NCBI RefSeq assembly: GCF_004014875.1
Contig: NZ_CP034929.1
Coordinates: 186,001 to 250,000, forward strand
DNA from: Nocardioides yefusunii
Lineage (GTDB): Bacteria; Actinomycetota; Actinomycetes; Propionibacteriales; Nocardioidaceae
Direction of reading: 5' to 3'
Length of the DNA: 64,000 nucleotides
In this document: piece by piece, positions 42,803 to 51,634 of the stretch
Layout of the letters: every line of letters begins with the position of its first letter
Position numbering within the stretch: position 1 is the first letter of the stretch
The notes under the pieces: model-generated
The model's input: only the letters and a program-made list of their open reading frames with translations
The model's database searches: none
What the model was told of the DNA's origin: nothing
Made by a program: the position numbers and the translations under genes

Positions 42803-44653
42803 ATGAGCGACAAGGGGACTGTCGCCTCCAGCAGCCAGGGCCGCGCCGCCCGCATCGGCAACATGTCCGGCTTCTACGGAGACCGGCTCTCGGCCATGCA
42901 CGAGATGCTCGCCCGCGCCACGTCTGAATCTGAGAGCCTCGACTACCTGACCGGCGACTACCTCGCCGAGCTCACCTTGCTGATCCTGGGCAAGGACACC
43001 TTCAAGGACCCGAACCTCGGCTACGCCCGCACCTTCGTGCGTCAGGCCGAGCAGAGCCTCGGTCTCGCCCTGGAGAAGGGCGTCAAGATCGTCGTCAACG
43101 CCGGTGGCCTCAACCCGACCGGCCTGGTCGAGAAGCTCCGCGAGGTCGCGTCCGGTCTCGGGCTCGCACCGCGGATCGCCACTGTCGTCGGCGACGACCT
43201 GCGCGCCTCGGCCAAGGAACTCGGCTGGGACAACGCTCTCACCGCCAACGCCTACCTGGGCGCCTTCGGCATCACCTCTGCCCTGAGCGCAGGTGCCGAC
43301 GTCGTCGTCACCGGTCGCGTCACCGACGCCTCCCTCGTGGTCGGGCCGGCTGCGCACTTCCACGGCTGGACGCCCGACCAGTACGACGCCCTCGCCGGTG
43401 CGGTCGTGGCCGGACACGTCATCGAGTGCGGCACCCAGGCCACCGGCGGCAACTTCTCCGGTTTCATGTCGCTGCCCGCCGCCGCGCGGGAGCAGAAGAT
43501 GGGCTTTCCGCTCGCCGAGATCGCCGCCGACGGATCCAGCGTGATCACCAAGCACGCCGGCACCGGGGGAGCGGTCACCGTCGACACCGTCACCGCGCAG
43601 CTGGTCTACGAGATCCAGTCCGCGCACTACCTCAACCCCGACGTGACCACGCACCTCGAGTCGATCGCGATCGCGCAGGAGTCCGAGGACCGCGTCGCGA
43701 TCAGCGGCGTCACCGGATCGGCGCCGCCGGAGCAGCTCAAGGTCTGCCTCAACGAGCTCGGTGGGTTCCGCAACAGCATCGAGTTCCTCGTGACCGGCCT
43801 CGACGTCGACGCCAAGGTCGCGTGGGCGAAGGCGCAGCTGGAAGCTGCGTGGGCCGCGTCGGGCAAGCGTCCGGCGAAGGTCCAGTGGGCGCTCACCAGT
43901 GTCCCCGCCGAGGACCCGGCCACGATGGAGGCCGCCTCCTGCGTGCTGCGCTGCTCGGTGCTCGACCCCGACGGCAAGGTCGCCGGCAAGGGCCTCACCG
44001 CCCCGGCGGTCGAGTTCGGGCTCGCGTCCTACCCCGGTTTCACGCTCACGGCGCCGCCGTCGCCGGCCACCCCGTATGGCATCTACCGGCCCGAGTACGT
44101 GGCCCGCACCGCCGTCGAGCACACGGTCGTCCACCACGACGGACGACGTGAGGTCATCGCCGACCCCACCGACCTCGCCACCACCGATGCCCTCGCTGCT
44201 CACCGCACAGCCGGCGTCACCCCTTCCGCGGGACGTCATAAGAATCCGGGGGCAGAGGCCCCGATTCTTATGACGTCCGGGAGCGGAGCGACGGTGAAGA
44301 GGCCGCTCGGCACCTTCGTCCACGCCCGCTCGGGCGACAAGGGTGGCGACGCCAACATCGGCCTCTGGGTCGCGAACACGAGCGACGCTACGTCTGATTC
44401 CGGGCTGCGCAAGGCCCGCGTCGACTGGCTGCTCGACCTCATCACCCCCGACGTCGTGCGTGACCTCGTCCCCGAGGCCGCCGACCTGGACGTGGACGTC
44501 TACGCCCTGCCCAACCTGGGCGCCGTCAACGTCGTCGTCCGTGGCCTTCTCGGAGCCGGTGTGGCCGCCGGCACCCGCACCGACCCCCAGGCCAAGGCCC
44601 TGGGCGAATGGGTCCGTGCCCGCCACGCCGAGATTCCCGAGGAGCTCCTGTGA
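42803..44653 (+). CDS. AtuA-like fusion protein (DUF1446 plus small C-terminal domain) carrying an in-frame palindrome
   Basis: 616 residues. The N-terminal ~460 residues are the acyclic terpene utilisation (AtuA/DUF1446) domain: RIGNMSGFYGDRLSAM at the start, and NAGGLNP, TGRVTDASLV and GHVIECGTQATGGNFSGF inside. A smaller AtuA-like domain (about 499-616, PLGTFVHARSGDKGGDANIGLWV) is encoded by separate genes in some species. Between them, residues 475-497 are translated from dispersed palindrome copy 6 (44225-44293), 23 codons with no stop. The biochemical role of AtuA is not established; it is required for citronellol/geraniol growth in Pseudomonas. The next gene starts in its stop codon (GTGA). 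Confidence 0.83.
   Translation: MSDKGTVASSSQGRAARIGNMSGFYGDRLSAMHEMLARATSESESLDYLTGDYLAELTLLILGKDTFKDPNLGYARTFVRQAEQSLGLALEKGVKIVVNAGGLNPTGLVEKLREVASGLGLAPRIATVVGDDLRASAKELGWDNALTANAYLGAFGITSALSAGADVVVTGRVTDASLVVGPAAHFHGWTPDQYDALAGAVVAGHVIECGTQATGGNFSGFMSLPAAAREQKMGFPLAEIAADGSSVITKHAGTGGAVTVDTVTAQLVYEIQSAHYLNPDVTTHLESIAIAQESEDRVAISGVTGSAPPEQLKVCLNELGGFRNSIEFLVTGLDVDAKVAWAKAQLEAAWAASGKRPAKVQWALTSVPAEDPATMEAASCVLRCSVLDPDGKVAGKGLTAPAVEFGLASYPGFTLTAPPSPATPYGIYRPEYVARTAVEHTVVHHDGRREVIADPTDLATTDALAAHRTAGVTPSAGRHKNPGAEAPILMTSGSGATVKRPLGTFVHARSGDKGGDANIGLWVANTSDATSDSGLRKARVDWLLDLITPDVVRDLVPEAADLDVDVYALPNLGAVNVVVRGLLGAGVAAGTRTDPQAKALGEWVRARHAEIPEELL
44225..44293. repeat. Dispersed palindrome copy 6, in frame inside the AtuA-like gene
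   Basis: Arms GGACGTCATAAGAATC (44231-44246) and GATTCTTATGACGTCC (44263-44278) with an inner GGGG/CCCC stem. Compared with copies 2, 3 and 5 a base pair has changed on both arms (AGG to AAG, CCT to CTT), keeping the pairing. The right flank GAGCGGAGCGACG is shared with copy 2. Codons read S-A-G-R-H-K-N-P-G-A ... M-T-S-G-S-G-A-T. Confidence 0.85.
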
Positions 44654-45852
44654 CCACCACCGTGAACGACACCGCCAGCACCACTGACCTGCACGCGAGC
44701 GAATCGACCGCCGAGGACCGCGAGGCCCTCAAGGCCGCTGCCGCCGAGTTCGCCCGACGCGAGATCTTCCCCCACATCCAGCAGTGGGAGGACGAGGGCG
44801 CCCTGCCCCGCGAACTCCACAAGAAGACCGCCGAGGCCGGCCTCATGGGCATCGGTCTCCCTGAGTCGGTCGGTGGTGACGGCGGCGGCCTGCTCGACAC
44901 CATCGCCGTCCAGGAAGGGCTCTTCTCCGAAGGTGCCACGTCCGGTCTCGTGTCGGCGCTCTTCACCCATGGCATCGCCTGCCCGCACATCGCGGCGCAC
45001 GGCTCCGACCACCTGGTCGACACCTACGTCCGCCCGACGCTGGCCGGCGACATGATCGGTTCGCTCGGCATCACCGAGCCCGGTGGTGGTTCCGACGTCG
45101 CCAACATCCGCACCACCGCGGTGCGTGACGGAGATGCGTGGGTCATCAACGGCACCAAGACTTTCATCACCTCCTCCACCCGCGCCGACTTCATCACCGT
45201 CGCCGCCCGCACCGGTGGGCCGGGCGCGGGCGGCATCTCGCTGATCGTCGTGCCCACCTCGACGCCCGGGTTCCAGGTGGACCGCAAGCTCGCCAAGATG
45301 GGCTGGCACTGCTCCGACACCGGCGAGATCTCGTTCGTCGACGTTCGGGTGCCGATCGAGAACCTCGTCGGCGACGAGAACGCCGGTTTCTGGTACATCG
45401 CCGAGCAGTTCGTCGTCGAGCGGATGGCGTTGGCCGTCCACGGTTACGGGATCGCTGAGCGTTCGCTCCGGCTGACCGTGGAGTACTGCCGTCAGCGCGA
45501 CACGTTCGGCAAGCCGCTCATCACCCGTCAGGTGGTGCGCCACAAGCTCGTCGAGATGCGTCGCCAGGTGGAGGCCGCGAAGGCGTACACGCACCTGGTC
45601 GGCCAGATGTACACCGCTGCCGGGGGCCCGAACGAGCAGGTCATCGCCCAGGCCTGTCTGGCCAAGGAGACCGCCTGCAACGCCGCGACCTACGTCTGCG
45701 ACCAGGCCGTCCAGCTGCACGGCGGCACCGGCTACATGCACGGCACCGAGGTGGAACGCCACTACCGCGACGCCCGCCTGCTGCCGATCGGCGGCGGCGC
45801 CACCGAGGTCCTCACCGACCTCGCGGCCAAGCTCCTGGGCTACGCCTCATGA
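44650..45852 (+). CDS. Acyl-CoA dehydrogenase
   Basis: 400 residues. Three-domain acyl-CoA dehydrogenase: helical N-domain with LMGIGLPESVGGDGGG, middle beta domain GSLGITEPGGGSDVANIRTTA and FITSSTRADF, and C-terminal helices with YCRQRDTFGKPL and VQLHGGTGYMHGTEVERHYRDARLLPIGGGATEV. It introduces a 2,3 double bond into an acyl-CoA using FAD. In this operon it is a candidate for citronellyl-CoA or isovaleryl/short branched acyl-CoA oxidation. GTG start overlaps the stop of the AtuA-like gene. Confidence 0.9.
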   Translation: MTTTVNDTASTTDLHASESTAEDREALKAAAAEFARREIFPHIQQWEDEGALPRELHKKTAEAGLMGIGLPESVGGDGGGLLDTIAVQEGLFSEGATSGLVSALFTHGIACPHIAAHGSDHLVDTYVRPTLAGDMIGSLGITEPGGGSDVANIRTTAVRDGDAWVINGTKTFITSSTRADFITVAARTGGPGAGGISLIVVPTSTPGFQVDRKLAKMGWHCSDTGEISFVDVRVPIENLVGDENAGFWYIAEQFVVERMALAVHGYGIAERSLRLTVEYCRQRDTFGKPLITRQVVRHKLVEMRRQVEAAKAYTHLVGQMYTAAGGPNEQVIAQACLAKETACNAATYVCDQAVQLHGGTGYMHGTEVERHYRDARLLPIGGGATEVLTDLAAKLLGYAS

Positions 45853-45939
45853 CGATCACCAGCACCACGCACGTCAGCACCACGCACACCAGCAGCACGA
45901 CCACGCAGAGCACTGCAGTCCACGACCAGGAGGGGAACC

Positions 45940-47568
45940 GTGACTGACACCGTCATCGAGAACGAGGCTGTCGAGCAGCCCGAGCTCACCACTGAGGAGG
46001 CGCGTCGCGCGAACCTCCTCGGCAAGCTCGCCGACCTCGACGCCGAGCACGCCAAGGCGGTCGCCGGTGGCGGCGAGAAGTACGCCGAACGCCACAAGAA
46101 GCGCGGCAAGCTGCTCCCGCGTGAGCGGATCGAGCTCCTCATCGACGAGGGCTCCGCGTTCCTCGAGCTCTCCCCTCTGGCCGGGTACGGCTCCGACTTC
46201 ACCGTCGGCGCCTCCACCGTCTGCGGCATCGGCGTCGTCGAGGGCGTCGAGTGCATGATCTCGGCCAACGACCCCACCGTGAAGGGTGGCGCGTCGAACC
46301 CGTGGACGTTGAAGAAGACCTTCCGGGCCGCGCAGATCGCCCAGGAGAACAACCTGCCGCAGATCTCGCTGGTCGAGTCCGCGGGTGCCGACCTGCCGAC
46401 GCAGAAGGACATCTTCATCCCCGGCGGCAAGATCTTCCGCGACCTCGCCCGCGCCTCGGGCCGTCGTCAGCCCACGATCGCGCTGGTCTTCGGCAACTCC
46501 ACCGCCGGTGGCGCCTACGTCCCCGGCCTGAGCGACTACACCGTCATGGTCAAGGAGCAGGCGAAGGTCTTCCTGGCCGGTCCGCCGCTGGTGAAGATGG
46601 CCACCGGTGAGGAGACCGACGACGAGGAGCTCGGTGGCGCCGAGATGCACGCCCGCATCTCGGGTCTGGCCGACTACCTGGCCGAGGACGAGCGCGACGC
46701 GATCCGGATCGGACGTCGCATCGTGGCGCGTCTGAACTGGAAGAAGGCGCGCCCCGAGGGCGAGCGCACCTACGCAGAGCCCGAGCACGACCCCGAGTCG
46801 ATCCTCGAACTGATCCCGACCGACCTCAAGGAGCCCTTCGACCCGCGCGACGTGATCGTCCGGATCGTCGACGGCGTCAGCCTCGACAACGAGGTCGTCT
46901 TCGACGAGTTCAAGCCGCTCTACGGCTCCTCGCTCGTCACCGGCTGGGCCAAGCTGCACGGACGCGAGATCGGCATCCTCGCCAACGCCCAGGGAGTGCT
47001 GTTCTCCGAGGAGGCGCAGAAGGCGACGCAGTTCATCCAGCTCGCCAACGCCAAGGACACTCCGCTGCTGTTCCTGCACAACACCACCGGCTACATGGTC
47101 GGCAAGGAGTACGAGCAGGGCGGCATCATCAAGCACGGCGCGTCGATGATCAACGCGGTCTCCAACTCGACCGTCCCGCACATCTCGATCCTGATCGGTG
47201 CCTCCTACGGCGCCGGCAACTACGGCATGAACGGACGTGCCTACGACCCGCGCTTCCTGTTCACCTGGCCCAACGCGAAGTCGGCCGTCATGGGCCCGGC
47301 CCAGCTCGCCGGCGTGATCTCGATCGTGTCGCGTGCCGCAGCCGAGGCGAAGGGCAAGCCGTTCGACGAGGAGGCCGATGCCGGGATGCGTGCGTTCGTC
47401 GAGCAGATGGTCGAGGAGCAGTCCCTGCCGTACGTGCTGAGCGGAATGCTCTACGACGACGGCGTCATCGACCCCCGCGACACCCGCACGATCCTCGGGA
47501 TCGCCTTCTCCGCCATCGACACCGTGCCGACCGAGGGCACCGACCGCTTCGGCGTCTTCCGCCTGTGA
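45940..47568 (+). CDS. Acyl-CoA carboxylase, carboxyltransferase (beta) subunit
   Basis: 542 residues, typical of beta subunits of methylcrotonyl-/geranyl-/propionyl-CoA carboxylases. Crotonase-like N- and C-domains with LLPRERIELLIDEGSAFLEL, oxyanion Gly-Gly in NSTAGGAYVPGLSDY and GASYGAGNYGMNGRAY. The pattern FLAGPPLVKMATGEETDDEELGGAEMH is closer to methylcrotonyl/geranyl-type than to AccD of fatty acid synthesis. Transfers carboxyl from biotin to the acyl-CoA. GTG start with AGGAGGGG upstream. The 87-base gap before it has short repeats of AGCACCACGCA. Pairs with the biotin carboxylase encoded next. Confidence 0.88.
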   Translation: MTDTVIENEAVEQPELTTEEARRANLLGKLADLDAEHAKAVAGGGEKYAERHKKRGKLLPRERIELLIDEGSAFLELSPLAGYGSDFTVGASTVCGIGVVEGVECMISANDPTVKGGASNPWTLKKTFRAAQIAQENNLPQISLVESAGADLPTQKDIFIPGGKIFRDLARASGRRQPTIALVFGNSTAGGAYVPGLSDYTVMVKEQAKVFLAGPPLVKMATGEETDDEELGGAEMHARISGLADYLAEDERDAIRIGRRIVARLNWKKARPEGERTYAEPEHDPESILELIPTDLKEPFDPRDVIVRIVDGVSLDNEVVFDEFKPLYGSSLVTGWAKLHGREIGILANAQGVLFSEEAQKATQFIQLANAKDTPLLFLHNTTGYMVGKEYEQGGIIKHGASMINAVSNSTVPHISILIGASYGAGNYGMNGRAYDPRFLFTWPNAKSAVMGPAQLAGVISIVSRAAAEAKGKPFDEEADAGMRAFVEQMVEEQSLPYVLSGMLYDDGVIDPRDTRTILGIAFSAIDTVPTEGTDRFGVFRL

Positions 47569-47588
47569 TGCGAGGAATGACTACTTCC

Positions 47589-49643
47589 ATGACTGAGACC
47601 ACTGCTCCTGCCACGACCGTGATCACGAAGATCCTGGTCGCCAACCGCGGCGAGATCGCCCGACGCGTCTTCACTACCGCCCGTCGTCTGGGGATCGGCA
47701 CTGTCGCCGTCCACTCCGACGCCGACGCGGCCCTGCCGTTCGTCGCCGAGGCCGACCAGGCCGTGCGCCTGCCGGGCAACACCCCGGCCGAGACGTACCT
47801 GCGTGGCGAGCTCGTGATCGAGGCCGCGAAGAAGACCGGCGCCGACGCGATCCACCCCGGCTACGGCTTCCTTTCCGAGAACGCCGACTTCGCCCGCGCC
47901 GTGATCGAGGCCGGGATCACCTGGCTCGGCCCGGACCCGTCCTCGATCGACTCGATGGGTTCGAAGATCGAGTCGAAGAAGCTGATGGAGGCCGCCGGTG
48001 TCCCGGTGCTCGCCGACCTCGGCACCACCGCGACCGAAGCCGACCTGCCGTTGCTGGTGAAGGCCAGCGCCGGCGGTGGCGGTCGCGGTATGCGGATCGT
48101 TCGCGACCTGGCCGCACTGGCCAGTGAGGTCGACCTCGCCTCCAACGAGGCCGCGTCCGCGTTCGGTGACGGCACCGTCTTCGTCGAGCCGTACGTCGAG
48201 CACGGCCGCCACGTCGAGGTGCAGGTCGTGGGTGACCGTCACGGCAACGTCGCCGTCTTCGGTGAGCGCGACTGCTCGATCCAGCGGCGCCACCAGAAGG
48301 TGGTCGAGGAGGCCCCGGCCCCGGGGCTGGACGACGCCACCCGCACCGCCCTGCACGACGCTGCCCGCCTGGCTGCGTCCGCGATCGACTACGTCGGTGC
48401 CGGCACCGTCGAGTTCCTCGTCGACGCCAACGACCCGTCGCGGTTCTGGTTCCTGGAGATGAACACCCGCCTCCAGGTGGAGCACCCGGTCAGTGAGGCG
48501 ATCTTCGGAGTCGACCTGGTCGAGCAGCAGATCAACGTCGCCGAGGGCCACCCCGTCTCCACCGCCGTGGGGGAGCCGAACGGTCACGCCGTCGAGGTCC
48601 GCCTCTACGCCGAGGACCCCGCCAACGACTGGCAGCCGCAGTCGGGCACGCTCACGTCGTTCGAGATCCCGGGCGTCGTCACCGAGTTCGAGCTTCCTGC
48701 CGCGGGCAACTCCGGATGGCTTCGTCTCGACACCGGCTTCGTGGCCGGTTCCGAGGTCGGCACCCACTACGACGCGATGCTCGCCAAGGTGATCGTGTGG
48801 GCCCCGACCCGTGCCCAGGCGCTGCGTCAGCTCGCCGGTGCGCTGGAGAAGGCGACGCTGCACGGCCTCACCACCAACCGCGACCTGTTGGTCGAGGTGC
48901 TGCGTCACCCGGTGTTCGCCGCCGGTGACGTCTCCACCGACTTCTTCGAGATCCAGCATCTGGCAGCACGCGCGTCCTCGTTCGACGCGGAGACGGTGCG
49001 TCTGGCCTCCTTCGCCGCGACCGTCGCGCTGCAGGAGAAGTACCGCGCCGAGCGTCGGGTCCAGAAGGGTTCGCCGATCGGCTGGCGCAACGTCGTCTCC
49101 GCCCCGCAGGTCACCGAGTTCACTCTCGACGGAATCGAGCCGCACGTGCAGGTGGAGTGGTTCGGTGGCCGTGACGGTGTCACGTCCCACGGGCTCTCGG
49201 TGTCCCGCACGCTGCAGACCACGGCGACGTCCTGGGACGTGACCGTGGAGTCCGACGGGGTCGCGACCACCTACGCCGTCGTCGTCGACACCGCAGCGGG
49301 CAGCCTCAGCGCCCCGGTCGTCCACGTCGACAGCGCAGGCGGCTACGTGAAGCTCACCAAGGTGCCGCGCTTCGTCGACCCGTCCGAGCAGGTCGCGGTC
49401 GGTTCGCTCCTCGCACCGATGCCGGGCGCCGTGATCTCGGTGTCCGTCGCCGAGGGCGACGCCGTCACCGCCGGTCAGACCATCCTCGTGATGGAGGCCA
49501 TGAAGATGCAGCACACCATCACTGCGCCGGTCTACGGCGTCGTGTCCAGCCTCCCGGTCACGGCCGGGAGCCAGGTCGGTGCCGGTGACGTCCTCGCCGT
49601 CGTCGACTCTGCCGACGACGCAGCCGCAGAGGGAGAGAACTGA
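47589..49643 (+). CDS. Acyl-CoA carboxylase, biotin carboxylase/BCCP (alpha) subunit
   Basis: 684 residues from ATG 47589 (earlier in-frame starts at 47565, 47568 and 47577 are possible; the 47565 GTG overlaps the previous stop). ATP-grasp biotin carboxylase: ILVANRGEIARRVF, HPGYGFLSENADFA, KASAGGGGRGMR, EMNTRLQVEHPVSE. The C-terminal BCCP domain carries the biotinyl Lys639 in VMEAMKMQH. With the preceding subunit it carboxylates an acyl-CoA at the expense of ATP and bicarbonate. Context suggests methylcrotonyl-CoA or geranyl-CoA, but the sequence alone cannot choose. Confidence 0.9.
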   Translation: MTETTAPATTVITKILVANRGEIARRVFTTARRLGIGTVAVHSDADAALPFVAEADQAVRLPGNTPAETYLRGELVIEAAKKTGADAIHPGYGFLSENADFARAVIEAGITWLGPDPSSIDSMGSKIESKKLMEAAGVPVLADLGTTATEADLPLLVKASAGGGGRGMRIVRDLAALASEVDLASNEAASAFGDGTVFVEPYVEHGRHVEVQVVGDRHGNVAVFGERDCSIQRRHQKVVEEAPAPGLDDATRTALHDAARLAASAIDYVGAGTVEFLVDANDPSRFWFLEMNTRLQVEHPVSEAIFGVDLVEQQINVAEGHPVSTAVGEPNGHAVEVRLYAEDPANDWQPQSGTLTSFEIPGVVTEFELPAAGNSGWLRLDTGFVAGSEVGTHYDAMLAKVIVWAPTRAQALRQLAGALEKATLHGLTTNRDLLVEVLRHPVFAAGDVSTDFFEIQHLAARASSFDAETVRLASFAATVALQEKYRAERRVQKGSPIGWRNVVSAPQVTEFTLDGIEPHVQVEWFGGRDGVTSHGLSVSRTLQTTATSWDVTVESDGVATTYAVVVDTAAGSLSAPVVHVDSAGGYVKLTKVPRFVDPSEQVAVGSLLAPMPGAVISVSVAEGDAVTAGQTILVMEAMKMQHTITAPVYGVVSSLPVTAGSQVGAGDVLAVVDSADDAAAEGEN

Positions 49644-50809
49644 TGACCCAGACCATGTTCACCGAGCCCGAGGAGCGCATCGCGCTGCGTGAGGCCGTCG
49701 CGAAGCTGGCCGGCAAGTACGGCCGTGAGTACGTCGAGAAGCAGGCCGCGGAGGGTGGCAAGACCACCGAGCTGTGGCAGGAGATGGGTGCCAACGGCTT
49801 CCTGGGCGTCAACATCGCCGAGGAGTACGGCGGCGGTGGAGGCGGCATGTCCGACCTCGCCGCAGTCCTCGAGGAGTGCGCGGCCGCGGGTGCGCCGCTG
49901 CTCATGATGGTGGTCTCCCAGGCCATCTGCGGCTCGATCATCTCCCGATACGGAACCGAGGAGCAGAAGCAGCGCTGGCTCCCCGGCATCGCCGAAGGCG
50001 CGATCACGATGGCCTTCGGCATCACCGAGGCCGACGCCGGTTCCAACTCCCACCAGATCACCACCACCGCCTCGCGCGACGGTGAGGAGTGGGTGCTGAA
50101 GGGACAGAAGACCTTCATCTCCGGTGTCGACGAGGCCCAGCTGGTGCTGATCGTCGCTCGTGCCGAGGACGCGAAGACCGGCAAGCTCAAGCCGTGCCTC
50201 TTCGTCGTCCCGACCGACGCGGCCGGTTTCTCCAAGCAGGTCATCCCGATGGCCTGGTCGGCCCCGGAGAAGCAGTTCACGCTCTTCCTCGACGACGTCC
50301 GCCTTCCCGCCGACGCTCTCGTCGGTGACGAGGACGCCGGTCTGGTGCAGCTCTTCGCGGGCCTCAACCCCGAGCGCATCATGGGTGCGGCGTTCTCCTG
50401 CGGCATGGCGAAGTTCGCCCTCGACCGCGCGGTCGAGTACGCCAAGGTCCGCACCGTCTGGAAGGCGCCGATCGGTACCCACCAGGGCATCGCACACCCG
50501 CTGGCGAAGGCCAAGATCGAGCTCGAGCAGGCACGTCTGCTGTGGCAGAAGGCGGCGGCCCTCTACGACGCCGGCGACGACTTCGGTGCCGGTGAGTACG
50601 CCAACATGGCCAAGTACGCCGGCGGCGAGATCGCCTGCAACGCCACGGACGTCGCGGTCCACACCCACGGCGGCAACGGTCTGACGGTCGAGTACGGCCT
50701 GGCCAACATGATGGTCGCGGCTCGTCTGGGCCGGATCGCTCCGGTGAGCCGGGAGATGATCCTCAACTTCGTGGCGATGCACTCGCTGGGTCTGCCCAAG
50801 TCGTACTGA
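49643..50809 (+). CDS. Acyl-CoA dehydrogenase (second copy in operon)
   Basis: 388 residues. Motifs: GFLGVNIAEEYGGGGGGMSDL, MAFGITEADAGSNSHQITTTA, GQKTFISGVDEAQL and the C-terminal THGGNGLTVEYGLANMMVAARLGRIAPVS. It differs clearly from the copy at 44650, so the two probably oxidise different intermediates, as AtuD and AtuG or LiuA and AtuD do in Pseudomonas. ATG shares one base with the carboxylase stop (TGATG). Last gene of the operon, followed by a 19-bp-arm terminator. Confidence 0.88.
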   Translation: MTQTMFTEPEERIALREAVAKLAGKYGREYVEKQAAEGGKTTELWQEMGANGFLGVNIAEEYGGGGGGMSDLAAVLEECAAAGAPLLMMVVSQAICGSIISRYGTEEQKQRWLPGIAEGAITMAFGITEADAGSNSHQITTTASRDGEEWVLKGQKTFISGVDEAQLVLIVARAEDAKTGKLKPCLFVVPTDAAGFSKQVIPMAWSAPEKQFTLFLDDVRLPADALVGDEDAGLVQLFAGLNPERIMGAAFSCGMAKFALDRAVEYAKVRTVWKAPIGTHQGIAHPLAKAKIELEQARLLWQKAAALYDAGDDFGAGEYANMAKYAGGEIACNATDVAVHTHGGNGLTVEYGLANMMVAARLGRIAPVSREMILNFVAMHSLGLPKSY

Positions 50810-50828
50810 CCCTCGTACTGACCACAGG

Positions 50829-50870
50829 CATGACGAAGCCCCGGACCACTCGGTCCGGGGCTTCGTCATG
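50829..50870. terminator. Bidirectional hairpin between acyl-CoA operon and rskA
   Basis: Perfect 19-bp arms CATGACGAAGCCCCGGACC and complement with a 4-base ACTC loop, between convergent genes: 19 bases after the dehydrogenase stop and 2 bases from the rskA stop. Confidence 0.8.
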
Positions 50871-50872
50871 CG

Positions 50873-51634
50873 TCAGTCGTCGCTCAGGTCGAACAGCACG
50901 ATCGGGTCCGATGTCGGTGCTGCGGAGCCACCCACGGGTTCGACGGTGATGCCCACGCCGATCGCCTCGCCGGCTGCGCCGTCGAGCAGGATCGTCTGGT
51001 CGGGGACCACGTCCATGACCGCGGCTGGGACCATGTCGTCGGCCGGGGTCTGGAGCCACACCTGGTAGACGGAGCCCTCGGGCGGGGCGACCATGTCCTC
51101 GGTGACGAGCACGGCGCGGTCCTCGGTGACGGACCGGATCACGGTGGCCCGTCCTGCGGCCCCGAGGTCGACGAACTCGCGTTGGGCGTCGTCAGCCACC
51201 AGCACCAGTTCGGTGACGCTGCGGGTCGGCTCGTCCTTCCACGGACTCCAGACGGTGACGCCGACACCGGCCACGACCACGGCAGCCGCCGCGACCAGGC
51301 CGACGAACCGACGACGACGCGCACGTGGAGCGAGCGGGACGACGACGTCGTGCGCCTGCCCGTCCTCGGCAGGAGAGTCGAAGGTGTCCGCGGGCTCCGG
51401 GACGAGTGGCGGCAGCGGCCGCACTGTCGAGATCGCGCCCAGCACCTGCGCACGCAGGGCAGCGGGAGGCGCGACGGTCTCGCTGGCAGCGAGACGGGCG
51501 GTGACCTCCATGAACGAGGTGATCTCTTCGGCGCAGTCGGGGCAGCGCGTCAGGTGCGACTCGAACTCTGCGTCCTCGAGCGGGTCGAGGGCGTCCAGCA
51601 CGTAGGCCCCGGTCAGCAGGTGGATGTCGTTCAT
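50873..51634 (-). CDS. rskA: Anti-sigma-K factor RskA family
   Basis: 253 residues. The N-terminal zinc-associated anti-sigma domain has His-x3-Cys-x2-Cys in HLTRCPDCAEE. One membrane helix near 110-128 (FVGLVAAAAVVVAGVGVTVW) separates it from an external RskA C-terminal domain (SVYQVWLQTPADDMVPAAVMDV). It holds the sigma factor inactive at the membrane until regulated proteolysis. ATG at 51634 overlaps the sigma gene stop by 4 bp (ATGA), the standard stoichiometric coupling of sigma/anti-sigma pairs. Confidence 0.9.
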   Translation of the reverse strand: MNDIHLLTGAYVLDALDPLEDAEFESHLTRCPDCAEEITSFMEVTARLAASETVAPPAALRAQVLGAISTVRPLPPLVPEPADTFDSPAEDGQAHDVVVPLAPRARRRRFVGLVAAAAVVVAGVGVTVWSPWKDEPTRSVTELVLVADDAQREFVDLGAAGRATVIRSVTEDRAVLVTEDMVAPPEGSVYQVWLQTPADDMVPAAVMDVVPDQTILLDGAAGEAIGVGITVEPVGGSAAPTSDPIVLFDLSDD

